Shown here: one piece after another, positions 1-12,400 of the stretch | Layout: every line of letters begins with the position of its first letter | Numbering within the stretch: the first letter of the stretch is position 1 | NCBI GenBank assembly: GCA_914767715.1 | Contig: OU612067.1 | Location: 17,677,001 to 17,737,000, forward strand | DNA length: 60,000 bases | Reading direction: 5' to 3' | Origin: Membranipora membranacea | Lineage: Eukaryota > Bryozoa > Gymnolaemata > Cheilostomatida > Membraniporidae | Notes under the pieces: model-generated | Told to the model about the DNA's origin: nothing | What the model saw: the letters and a program-made list of their open reading frames with translations, nothing else | The model's database searches: none | Made by a program: the position numbers and the translations under genes

Positions 1-2731
1 ATGACGATACTCCTGAATTTATAAATTAATATCAACGCTTTGAACAATAATATTGGCACTCTGAGAGAAGTGGAAGTGAAGTTTAGTGAAGTTTGTTGCT
101 CATTGATTATTTGCAATATTTGGTTATTGATCATGTGACTTTTATAAATAGGCAATAGCTTCCCTTAAATTAACAAGTTCATTTGGCAGACCAAGACAAG
201 TTGGTACTCTTGCCTAAACCTGAAACAACAGTGGGTTCACATTTGCTCAGAACTGATTTATGTTATCATATCCATGGTCGTAATTTTGTTAAGATGTGCC
301 GGTCAGGTTATAATGGTTACCTGTAGTACCAGTAGCCATATCTGTAAATATGATACGAAAAAGTTTCCACACACTATAGATATAGACATCCTATATATTA
401 AAACATTCGTTCAATAGGCTGTTCTTATTTTTGCAGGGGCTTCAGCTTATAGAGCACACTTCTGCAGTCTACCTTTGTATTAGAGAAGAAATCCTGTGTT
501 GCTAGTCCTGATGCCAATTGGCCAACAAGTCCAAGGATGCTTTCTGGAGAAAGTCAATCATACCCGCAAGTTTCATTTTCAATTATATTGAGCACTACAG
601 AGTCATCACCACATTTCTAGAAAGATACAGTGGCGTCCATGGAAATAACTATAAGGGGGAGATAAACTGAATCCTTGATGGCTCTTAATGTAACATTCAA
701 TGTGAGAATGTACAGGTGCCAACAGGCTAGCTACCGTCATCACTTGCATATACCAAACCGATCACTTGGTTAGTCCAAACTACTCCATCCAGGTGAAATT
801 GTAGCCTGTTTTATGTTTGTTACCTGTATGATTAATGTGTGAAAAGGGAATAACTTGACAATAAAGATTTATGTCTCTCTTTGTCAAAAAACCAAAAGGG
901 AAGTTGATGTTTGAAAAGCTTTTATGTAAACAATACAGACCATGATATTGAATACAATATAGCACCCCTTTTTTTCACAGGCAACAAGCACATATAATAT
1001 GTTCACTCTTTTGAATTTGAATTTCAATATCAACTCTTTAACATTAGTGTTGGTGCTATGAATCCAAAATGTAGGAGGAAGTGGAAGTTGTGAAGTCACG
1101 TGTAACTTGTTTTTTGATGGTACTATTAGGCTTACATCAGCAACTGTATGATAGATTATAGTCACTCTGACAAACTCTAAGGATGCACCAAGACAAGTTA
1201 GGTACGCTGGCTTGATGTGTTACCATTAAGACATATTATAAGTATTGTGTGATTTCATCTCATGACTTGGAATCACTAATACAAAGTGCTTGATTTAACT
1301 ACTTGTTATACCCTCACAAGTCACTATCCATTCAACTTGTCCCATTTGTTTACTGAAGGCATTTGCGTGTATTCAGGTTACTGAACCATTGCCATATACT
1401 ACATACTATATGACAACTTCGTCGTTTAGCCAGTTCAAACAGGTAATGATTTGGTGTGGTTGTCTTCTCTTTTTTTCATGTGGACATAATTCCTTTACAC
1501 TCTCTAGTCGGCCGTCTCGTGGTAAGAATATGTAAAATTGCTTACTTCAGCAACTCAACATGATAGTCTTTAGTCACTTTAATAAACTCATGAGATGCAC
1601 CAAGACAAGTTAGGTATAATTGCATGATGTGTTACCAAAGTTTTTGTGAATTAAGGTTACTGAACCATTGCCATACTACATACTTAAAATTTCGATTAGC
1701 CAGTACAAACAGGGACTGATTATTGGGCTTTGTGCTTTTTAATCAGTAGGTGTGGTTGTCTCCTCTTTTTTCATGTGCACATAATTCCTTTACGCTCTCG
1801 AGTCGTTGTCTGGTGGCAAGAATTGGTGAAAAATGACAAGCTAAGAGCGCGAAGGTGCTTTAAAAGTGACCTAGCTGTTCTTGTGACAATGCATAACATA
1901 GCTAAAATAATTCAAAGGAATTAGATAAAGCAACATATAAAAATAGACAAGTAAGTAATTGATGATTGATAACAGACCATTGTCAGGTAATAAACGCCTT
2001 CCACAGTTTTAATATCGAGTGGATAAAAACCAGTTATTTTCAACACATAAAAAGGTGACATGTCAAGGTTAATTTGAACCTACTCACCAAAATGAATGGT
2101 GACCTGCAATTGTAGTCAGCAGTCAATACTAGCTTGAGTCCAATTTAATTTGCTTGGGGTAACTTATTGTGCTCTAGCACCAGTTTTGACTAGTAAAGTG
2201 GATCTCAGTGAGGGTGAATAAATATTGGCTAGCCATTAATTGCTCTACTTCAAGACTGTGAGATTTCTTACCCCTCTAGGTATGTTCGAATCGAGGGAAC
2301 TCACACATGAAACAGTATTATCATTATCATTTATTTTAAAGACTTTTTTCTCAAATAGCTTTATAGATTATAGAGAGACCAAACCCTTATGTGTTAGCTG
2401 TTGATATTAATGTATAAACTGCTCCGATATGACAGCGAGAAAAACTTGCGACACAGAAAGTGGTGTGGTGCCTGCAATGGCAGCACTATCTTCATTCCTG
2501 CAGGGGTAGAAGCTTTCATAACGCAATTACAGTGTATTACTCTTTGATTGAGTGTATTTCAATTAGGTATCTGTAGCTGGCTATTATGATAATTTTTAGA
2601 TGACATGATCGCTCTATATTGAATTAGCTCTGTGTAGCTTTCTGATTGGATTAAACTAAAATTGGCTAACTGACCCTAATTTTGTAAGGAGCAGTATTTT
2701 ATAATTTTTTATCTCGACAGAGTTCTAGAGC
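1..2731. other. spacer upstream of the NOS gene; no gene seen
   Basis: No convincing exon was found. Open frames here are short, lack splice context and look like chance in AT-rich DNA. The main structure is an imperfect tandem duplication at about 1138-1824, listed separately. A related, weaker copy of part of it (the words CCAAGACAAGTT and GGAAGTGGAAGT) occurs at about 20-210 and 1020-1100. Confidence 0.6.
1138..1824. repeat. imperfect tandem duplication
   Basis: Segment 1138-1530 is repeated, with gaps, as 1549-1824. Shared landmarks in the same order are CAGCAACT, GATGCACCAAGACAAGTTAG, GATGTGTTACCA, GGTTACTGAACCATTGCCAT, GTGTGGTTGTCT and CATAATTCCTTTAC. The second copy lacks about 120 bp in the middle. 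It could be a dispersed repeat inserted twice or a local duplication. No coding potential was seen. Confidence 0.7.
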
Positions 2732-2738
2732 TATAAAA
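2732..2738 (+). promoter_or_regulatory. candidate TATA box upstream of NOS
   Basis: TATAAAA lies within CTATAAAAAG. A start site about 30 bp downstream (near 2762) would place the ATG at 2879, and the main NOS ATG at 3455, in the 5' part of the transcript. Position and sequence only; AT-rich DNA makes chance matches common. Confidence 0.3.
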
Positions 2739-3454
2739 AGTTATTTCAGTGTCGAAGGACGTTCATTACCAGGCTACGCAACAGTGCGAGTAGGTACATG
2801 CCAATGCCAGTGTCTCAGGAAAACTGGCAGTTATAATGCCAACTTTTGTTTGTGGCAAGTTAAAGGACCTCCACTGACATGGCAAATAAAACAAATGTTG
2901 ACGTGACAAGTCTTCAGCTGGCTACATGGGACGTAAAGGTACGCACAGAGGCAAAGGGTGTTAGGGTCAGGGAAATTTACTGAAGTCAAAAATTAACATG
3001 CAAACTTATTTGATAGGCAATCAAAATCAAATTGATGCGCTAGATATTTAGTGTTGGTAACAGTTGTATCTTCAGCAATGCGTGACTTATTAGGTAGAGG
3101 TATATATCCTTTTGGTAATAACTTTAAACCCCAATTTTCTCCCCTGATGCTTACTCTGAATCCACTCATTATACTACTGAAATAGCCATCACAAGCTATA
3201 TAGTTTATCTATTGATTGATTAACCATGCGCAAGGATTACCATCAATTTCCCTCCTTCACCAGAACAAATTTGCTCACTAAGCTACCTTGTTGTATTAGC
3301 GTATTTGTCTGACACTTACTTCTCCATTGTCGTTTGCTCAATAAAACAAAAGCTTGAAATTATCAATATAAGCTTACGTTATTTACGGTAAACAGAAATT
3401 GCCCTTCCTGCCGTGTGGAGCACAACACAAAGGCAGTCAGTTTAAACTAGAAGC

Positions 3455-6400
3455 ATGACAAGTTTGGGGTCATGCTTACTGTTTTTGAAGAAATTTAAGA
3501 TCACTGTCGGAAATAGCTTTACGTCTGATGCAGCGTCAAAGGACCACAATGAATCCAACAAATCCTCACAGGTACTTTTTATTAGTATGTTATGCCTTAT
3601 TTCTTAACGTTCTCACCGTTTTTGGAGATATAACCAGTTTCGCGTATATCCATTGAATTCCATATCTGAAACAGCAGCTCACTCATAGCCTTATAATGTG
3701 TATCTACTCAGTTGAGGGGATGTTTTTGTAAACTCACTTGATTTCTTGACCTCAGTGATATTGAGAGAATAAAAGGTTTATCTATGTCTGTGAGTCCCTA
3801 GTAGATCACGTGACAGTCAACAGACTGATACTACTAGTGGCCTCTAAACTTTTCATTTAATAATGCTTTTCTGTTTGGTATTATCACAACAGAGATGGAT
3901 TATAATTGTTCTGTCAGAATCACATCAAGAATAAAACACAAAGGCTATTTAACAAACAACTTGTTGCTCACAGCAAAATGTTTTTTAATCACCAAACAAT
4001 TTTGCCCATGATCCAAAAACCCACTAAGGACTGAGCTGATGTCAATTGAGATATTTTATCTATGTCTATTGGGAAATACAGCTCCCTGATTGGAGAATGG
4101 TGAGTTGAATAGTAATAGTAGGAATAGTAAAATACAATGCGTATATCCTATTCTTTTTTTAAATAAATGAAGCTTACTTACTTACAACATATGTTGATAA
4201 TAAATCATACTACAGCTTGGTTTACCCGCTGGCACCTTTGGCTGATGAACATGAATCTCATCAAATGAAAATCATGCCGAAAAAAAACAAAAACTGGGAC
4301 TAGAATTAACACATTTATTCTCACCTATCATCTAGTAATTTATGTTAGGATGCTTGACTAGTATTCCAACCAGTGATCGGACATCTAACTGTTTGATGCT
4401 TTGATAGGATCCAACTTCCCAACACATAAATCAGTTGGACGTCTGAAATGTCCATCCTTGCTGTTTAGTAAAAAACAGAAGATTGGGCTGCCCCCAAAGA
4501 GGGACGCAAGGTGCCCTAAATCCTCATACTGAGAATGTTATACATCCTAGAAAACTAGAATACATCCTAGAGGTGAGGCCATAGAAGACCTCCTGAACAT
4601 AGGTGTGCAGCGGGCTGCCAAATCTGAACTGGCACTAATCGGCCATTGGCAGTGACACTTTGATCTTGGCCAATAGGCCGAAATATCCATCCTTAGTTTA
4701 AGAGCTTTAACTAGTCCATCCTGTATAAAAACAATCCTTAAATCTGCATTTTAGCTCATTGCCACTCAAGATAATGCTGAGGACCTGTCCACTGCAAACC
4801 TTAACAACAACGGAGGAGATAAGCCTGGACAGTGCCCAATGAGACCTATAATACTCAGGAACACGCAGGAGCCTCTTGTTTCATTCAGCGATACCCTTCA
4901 TCACAATGCTGAGGTATGTTCATCTGTTGCTATGTTACCAAGTATAAGCTTAAAACTTTTACTGGTACATACTACGGTATAATTTCCACATTAACCTGCT
5001 GGTGATGAGGTGAGAATGTCCGTGCAGCCAGTAACCTTTTATCAGGTACACTGATATTATTATATGGATGAGGGGAACATATCTGATCCTGAACAAGTGC
5101 ATGGCTATTTATGTATGGTTGCTAGACCACATTTGTCATCTTTGATTGGTCCACAAGTTCAGAATCTAGAATATCTGACACTTGTAAACTTTTGTTAAGC
5201 AGCTTGCCTGAGTTTTTGAAGGTGGTTACTGGGACGTCAACCAATGAGTAACTTAAAAGCTGCCAGATCTTTAGCTTATTCTAGATCCTGGCACAAATAC
5301 CGATGGCATATCTCTACAAATAGCCACGCTATCTTTTATACCACTGATCCATAAATTCATATCAATGATCAGGTATCATTGTGTTTGCTCCAAACCACAT
5401 TTATGGCTTGCGTCTATGTGGCTATGTTCACGGTGGAAATTATTTTGTTTCTTCTAAATATTGATGCTATTCAATTGTTGATATTCACATGCCACATTTG
5501 CCAGGTGTACATATGTGACCAATGAAGAAAACAAAAGCTGTGATAATGATATCACATTAGATGAGAACAATCCCCCCCCCCCCCGCATAAAAATATAAAA
5601 AAATTTGTGCGCAGCAAATGCTACAAATGACCAACAGCTGACTTAATCCCATCATGAAACTTTTTTGAAAAGCTAGTTCACCTCTTTAATCGGGATTAAA
5701 ATGAAATCAAACGAAAAATTGGGGTGCTTCACTAGGCTTAAAATTTTGAGCTGCGCAGCAAGTAATATTTTCTCTTTCTTTCTCTTCTCTTATTTTTGCT
5801 CAGAATTATGTAATTGTAGCTGGCAAAATATTAGTAGTCTTACCAGTTCATCATAGTTTTGAATTCTTTTTCATTTTAATAGAATTTATCAGTATGACCA
5901 TCGTAATCAGAGTGCAGAGTCCCTGTGCATGACAGCTGGTAGGTCGCTTAGGTGATATATAATGATAAACACAAAGGGATATGAGAATTTTGTGTTACAC
6001 CATTTTATTCTACACATCCTTTTGAATTGAAATCATAAGTATAAATTTCATTGTACCTCTATCTCAATGTGAATATTACTAGAATATATATATTATATAT
6101 TATACAAGTTTAGAATACTGAATAGGGATTTGTAGGCTATGGGGATGGTAGAGAAGGGAAAAGCAGACCTATATGTAAATCTAATAATTAAATTGTGCTC
6201 GATCCTTAATTTCCTCCATTATAATTATTGACACAGCATCAATTTTTAATTCAAATCAAATTACAGAAAACCTTGCAGTCACTTAGCGAGTGCTTTGAAC
6301 ATGCCATTGATCAGTCATCTAACAAGCTAGCATTAGCAAAATTCTAATCTGATGCCTTGTTTTACTTTTTATGCTCGAGGTCGCATATTGCTGCTTTGTA

Positions 6401-9400
6401 GTTGATGATATAAGTCATTTTTCCTGCTTCTCATATGGCTCGGAATTGTTGAAAGTCACGGATTTGATTATTTATATAGCAGTGTCGAAATTATGTGGAC
6501 TTTCAGTAGTCCCTTGGAAGTGGCTTAGTGGAAGTGATTTTTTGGCATGATTGCCAATAAAATAAAAAATGTTAATAATTTGAGCACAGAGGTGCAATAC
6601 TGTCGGAAAAATTAGAAAAGTGCCCAGTAGTTCAAACTTAATGAGTTTCCATCACATTCAGCATTCACTCAAAAATATCATGTCATGTCATGAGTGTAAA
6701 ATAATTATCTGAGGTGTAATCATATGAAGGGAAAAGGAAGGTGGCGGCATGCCTGGTCATTTCACCTTGCTGGTCATTTCACCTGTATTTTTGGTTTTCA
6801 AATTTTGCATTTGATGGCACCTGACTTTCTTTTGGAACTTGTTTTTTTATAGACTAACATCTATTACATGATTAGAGCGATCAATCAAGACAAAAAATCA
6901 CTACAACTTTTAACTATTTACCAATAGCTGACCACTGCTGACACCATAGATGCCTGATAGATTACTGGACTTCATTCTCAGACTAGGTCAGCAAGTATTG
7001 TCTCACTGTGCACTGTCAAAAAGCAGTCGAGTTATTGAATGTGAACGGATGGCGGATGCAAAATAAGTGTAACAAATTTGAAAACAAACAGGTGATATTA
7101 GTCCGGTAGCAGCCTATGCAAAATGTGGCTAGAAATGCAACTGCATTTGCGATTTTGAATGGATATGATTTGTCAGCCGTTTCTCGTACAGTTTTTCATG
7201 CTGTTCGCAATGGTAGTATTGTACTTTACAGTTAGTTGTACAATAGCCCGCTAATTGCCAAAAACGCTGCCGGTAAAAGGGAAAGAGATAAAAAAAAAGA
7301 TGACATTGTTTCAAAACATCCAAAATGTGAAAGAGCATGTCATAATAAGTGGATCTACAACTTTACATATCATAAATAGCCGAGATGCAGCCAACAATGG
7401 TTGCAATACCCCTTATATCCTTGTGTAGTTGTGATAACCTGAGTCGATTATTTTCAGAGGGTATGCCAGGAAAGGTACTGACGTATGGGGAGTTCGAGAA
7501 TAGGGGCTCTCCCTCCCCTTCATACTGTACCACACAACCACACCATTCCATACTGCACCCCACCACCATCGCACCATACCACCACACCACTCCACACCAC
7601 TCCACACCACACCACTCCATGCTGCACAACACCACTCCATGCTGCACCGCACCACACCGCACCCCAACGCAACGCAACGCACCGCAACGCACCGCAACGC
7701 ACCGCAACGCACCGCACCGCAACGCACCGCAACGCACCGCAACGCACCGCAACGCACCGCAACGCACCGTACTTTACCACAAACATTCTGCACTATCCCA
7801 CTCAACACGTCGCCACCAGTTATTCTAGAGTGATTCAAACCTAGGGACCATGGTTTAAAGCGGCCTGTTAGTTTCTGGTCGACAACTACTCTCCTCTTCA
7901 TCGTCATTCTTAACAAACTTTTTGGTTTTTGTAGAAGAGTCATTCCAGTTCCTGTAGTCAGTCGGTATGCCTAGGATCTCTGATGAGGCAAGAAGTGGGA
8001 AACAGTCAATCGGTCTGTAGAAACAAAACTATGGTATGGGGTGAAGCTGAACAATTTCTAACAGAATATTATAATCAGCTGCCAAAAAAGTGAGTAGGAT
8101 GTCATCATAAAAGTTGATTTATAATTGCATGTCAATGAGAGTACCCTCTCTAAACTAAGCCTATACACTATTCAATCACTACAAATGAACCTAGAATGTC
8201 CAGTGATAAATAAGGCTTCTATCCCACAATTGCTAAGTTTGCAGTATGACCGCCAACGTATCCAACTACTAATGAGTCTTTGATCTTTTTTTTCAGATTA
8301 CAGACTCTGTACAAGAGAGTAAGACTGGACTCAGTGTGCAAATCGATCCTTGCGAGAGGAACGTATGACCAAACAGGCCCAGAACTGGCCTATGGCGCTC
8401 AGCTAGCGTGGAGAAATTCTTCAAGATGCATTGGCAGAATATCCTGGACCAATCTACAGGTATGAAGCAGGACTGTAGATGTATAAGTGCTCAAGCGGCT
8501 GAATTGTAAGCCAGTGGTGTTACAGTATCAAAAACAGACAAACGCAGTGTTTGGTAATGTATTGTCACTAACTCGCGATGCAGCCATATGAGCGCTTATA
8601 CTAAGCTGTAGATAATATCAGGGGAGGAAGGGGGAGGAAGGGAAGCTTTGGTGCTCTGCGCTGTACCATAACAGGCATACTCTAATTTCCTTTCCAGCTC
8701 CCCAGGTGCAATCCGACCTGCCTAACAAACAGAGAGAAATCTCAGCAATTGTAGCCTCGCCGACCATGCTTTGAGATGTCGCGTGTGATAAGACCTACCC
8801 GATTTTAATCAACCATTTTAATTTAATCAACTGACTTTTATTATCTTCTTAGGTTATCAATTCTAAGGCCATTATGCGGATTCTCTCTCCCTGGTAATTC
8901 AAATTACAATAAATCAATTTAATGCTTTTAGTAGATGACAAACAAAAATTCCTTAATCGAATAATGACCTCTGATTGCAAATATTTGATGCATATCTGCA
9001 CCATTAATTTTTATAAATGCGGCACAATGAAAGTAAGCTTTACCTGGTGATCTATTCTTCACTCAGTAGAAGGGATAATTTCATTCCTCAAATTGCAAAA
9101 AAATAGCAAGTCATGGTCATCTGCATCCGGATTGAGTAGTTTATAGAGCAGTATGTAGGCCTATAGTCAATAATGATAAATGGTTTTGTACAAGATGGCA
9201 TATTTATGCAGGTAAATCAAATGTAATGCACGGCAATAAATGACTATAAACAAATTTGTTTCTGTTGCTGTGATAAGATTGCATTGAATGAAGTAAATAT
9301 TTTACATCATTTAGGAGATCTAGTTTTCATATTATCATCATTCATCATCTCTTTTTTATATGTATCGACCAGTGATAAAAATAAATCAACTATTGAGAGG

Positions 9401-12400
9401 CCACTAATCAGTAGGATATACCGAGGTTTGTTTATTTTGGATCTGGACACTTTAGGGATTAGCAAGGATATTTCGAGAGAAGATTTATTGAGATTTACTA
9501 AAGGTTATTAAATTCAAGGTATAGTTAGGACATGACTTTTTTAATCTGGTAGGTAGAGTAGTCATTGTTGAAAGTCAATAATGCGGTGGTAAATCATGAG
9601 TGGTGGGCAAGCTCAACAAAATTGCATTATTTTGACATTGAAACCAAAACTATTAGCTTGAATTTGGGGAACATATTTGTGTAGGCAAATATGCCATTAA
9701 CATTAAATAAAATTATAGTAGGACAATGTCAATGATGTGGTAAAACTTTTTTCTTTTGTTTTTGCACTAATTGTAAAAATGTTTTCCTAAAATGATTTAG
9801 TCTGCAAATAAAGTCATGAAAATTAAGCAATCAATCATGACTGATTTCTACATCCAAGAAAAATTTCTGGTGTGGTAGTGACAGTTAATGTTTGATATGC
9901 TGTGAATGCAAGGGTTAAAAAGAAGTGAGAGTTGTGTGCTTGCCCAAATGCATTGATAAGTAGATTAATTATTTGTTTTGTCTCAATTTTTTCTCATTGG
10001 TGGTAACGCCCTCAACTCTCATCATCTTGATGATACACTGAGAAATTAATCACTGATACCAACCAAAGGGATCACCAAAATAAGGATAGGAACAGTATAG
10101 CTGTTAAGATTTATAATCTCCATGAAATAGCCAAATTTCCTCAGTTTGTTGACCAATTTGAGCAGGCAATGTCAATGACCTTATCTTCCAAGTATGCACG
10201 CCACAATCGGGATTAGTTTGGGCCCTAAACTCTGAAAACTCAAACTACAAATTATCTGCCAAATCTTAATTATTTGCTCTTTCACGCCAGTGCTACAGCC
10301 GGAGAGCATACTATTGACTACAAGTCAATGCGCTTCCCCTTTTCAATTGATGGTTCCTTCAAGACACAGGTGGGATTAGTTTGAGCCCAAAACTCTTGAA
10401 AACTCAGAAACAATACATTATTTGGAAAATTGTTCAATCAATTGTTCATCAATGCAGTGCAAAAACCAGAAAGCAGGTCCACCATCTAGGTGATAACTTT
10501 TAATATCCTATCAGTCAGTCCTTGGTAATTATCCAATTACCCAAAATTGTCACAAAGGGAGGAAATTATGCTTTGCAAACATTAATCATCATTCATTAAG
10601 ACTATGACCCTTCCTGCATTTTTTCTTAAAATGAAAAACTAATTTTAGAATGGCCACTGTTGTCGGATCGAGAAAGATCACGACAGTTCACTGCTGGCAG
10701 AGTTCATATGAGATGACTTTATAATACTGAATGCACTTTTTCGGCAGTTTGATGATTTTATTACTGAACTACACCCTGGGGCAAATGCCCCAGGCAACTG
10801 ATAAATTGCAACGCCAAGTTGTAACTGAATCTTCAGAGCAAAAACCACTATTCTTTATACTGACCTGTATAAATAGGTCGTAAAAATAGAAACAGGTGGG
10901 ATGATGCGTCATTATTTTGATGGCCAACCTCCGCATTTAGATGGTAATTAAATGTGCAAAAAATGGAAGTAAATGCGGAAGAGTATAACAATTAATCAGA
11001 TTAAGACCATGGCAACCATGACAGTGCAATATACAATGCCTAACTTCATGTAGAGTCATGCACCTAGGCGTGTCACATACAGTGTATGTGACACTGTCGC
11101 TATAAAATAATGTGATTTGTCAAAAGTCAGATTTACCTGGTGTCATTACATTTACATTTGAAGGCAAACTTAATTTGTTAAGGTTATTGCCAGAAACAAA
11201 CTGTGTGATTTATGATTGCTTTCATGACCTTGACTTGAATGTTTGCCAATTACTTTCCATGTGTTGACATATTTTACAGCTGTTTGACTCAAGAGAAGTT
11301 AAATCTAACTTGGAGATGTTTGAAGCGATATGTCAGCACATAACATACGCTACAAATGGAGGAATCTTAAGGTGCGTTACCAACCACCGTATATTTCCCA
11401 CCTTATTTGTCACCTGATGATTCATAGCTCTTAGGGCAAACTCCCTGTCATAATTCAGGAACTTTTATATCCATCAGTTTCCATGACAAGAGTCAGCAAT
11501 AGTGCAGGGTTTTAGTTGAAGGGATAAAGTACTATAGGTCTTGGGGTCTGCTGGATTAGTTGTCACTTACATTGTTCGCTAAATAGATTACCAAGCAGTC
11601 CAGCAATAATGGTTCACGCTGGCTCATAATTTTATTTTCTCTCTGGGAATGGAGGCGATAAAAACTTATCCGAAACTATGATTCCGGTAATGAGGTTGTT
11701 GAACATTTAAGGGATGTATCACATTGAGCTTTTTGTCAATTTGATTCCACATTGTTTTAGGCCGGCAATAACTATATTTCCTCCTGCTAAGGAAGACGGA
11801 AAACCGATGTGCCGTATATGGAACTCACAATACGTATTGTATGCAGGTTACAAACTAGAAGATAACTCTGTATTAGGAGATCCCGCTAACGTCACTATAA
11901 CAGATATTTGCATCCAGTTAGGTGAGAATTACTATAGTAATAAAAATCAAACTGTACAGCGTTGATATATAATTTAAATTTATATTTATATTCATAATTA
12001 TATATCGATGCCGTATACAGCATGACAAACCATAGCAAACTCAGGACAGTTGTTGTATGAAATAGCCATAAGCTGTTGTGGAGTTTGATTATTTATATTA
12101 GTTTGTTCCATGCTGAAACATTTTTTCACTCATTGGTTATATCTTTTGCTCATCGGCAGGGAAATTTTCTAATGTGAGCATTGATCGGAGAAGCCCCAAC
12201 TCTCCATTTTTGCAAGACTGGTTTTATGTCACAAAGAGGACAACTCTATTTTTTTCCCAGGTTGGAGGCCGGAGAATAAGCGATCACAGTTTGATGTACT
12301 TCCTCTTGTGCTACAGTACGGTAGTGAAGAGCCGTACTTCTACAGACTTCCTGAGGATCTGATTCTCAAGGTCAAGATAAGACACCCAGAGTAAGGCGAT

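Noticed and set aside
7363-7943. Long overlapping open frames on both strands (up to 176 codons)
   Set aside because: They are translations of the CA-rich tract and minisatellite (low-complexity Cys/Val/Arg or His/Thr/Pro repeats) and lack splice or family support.
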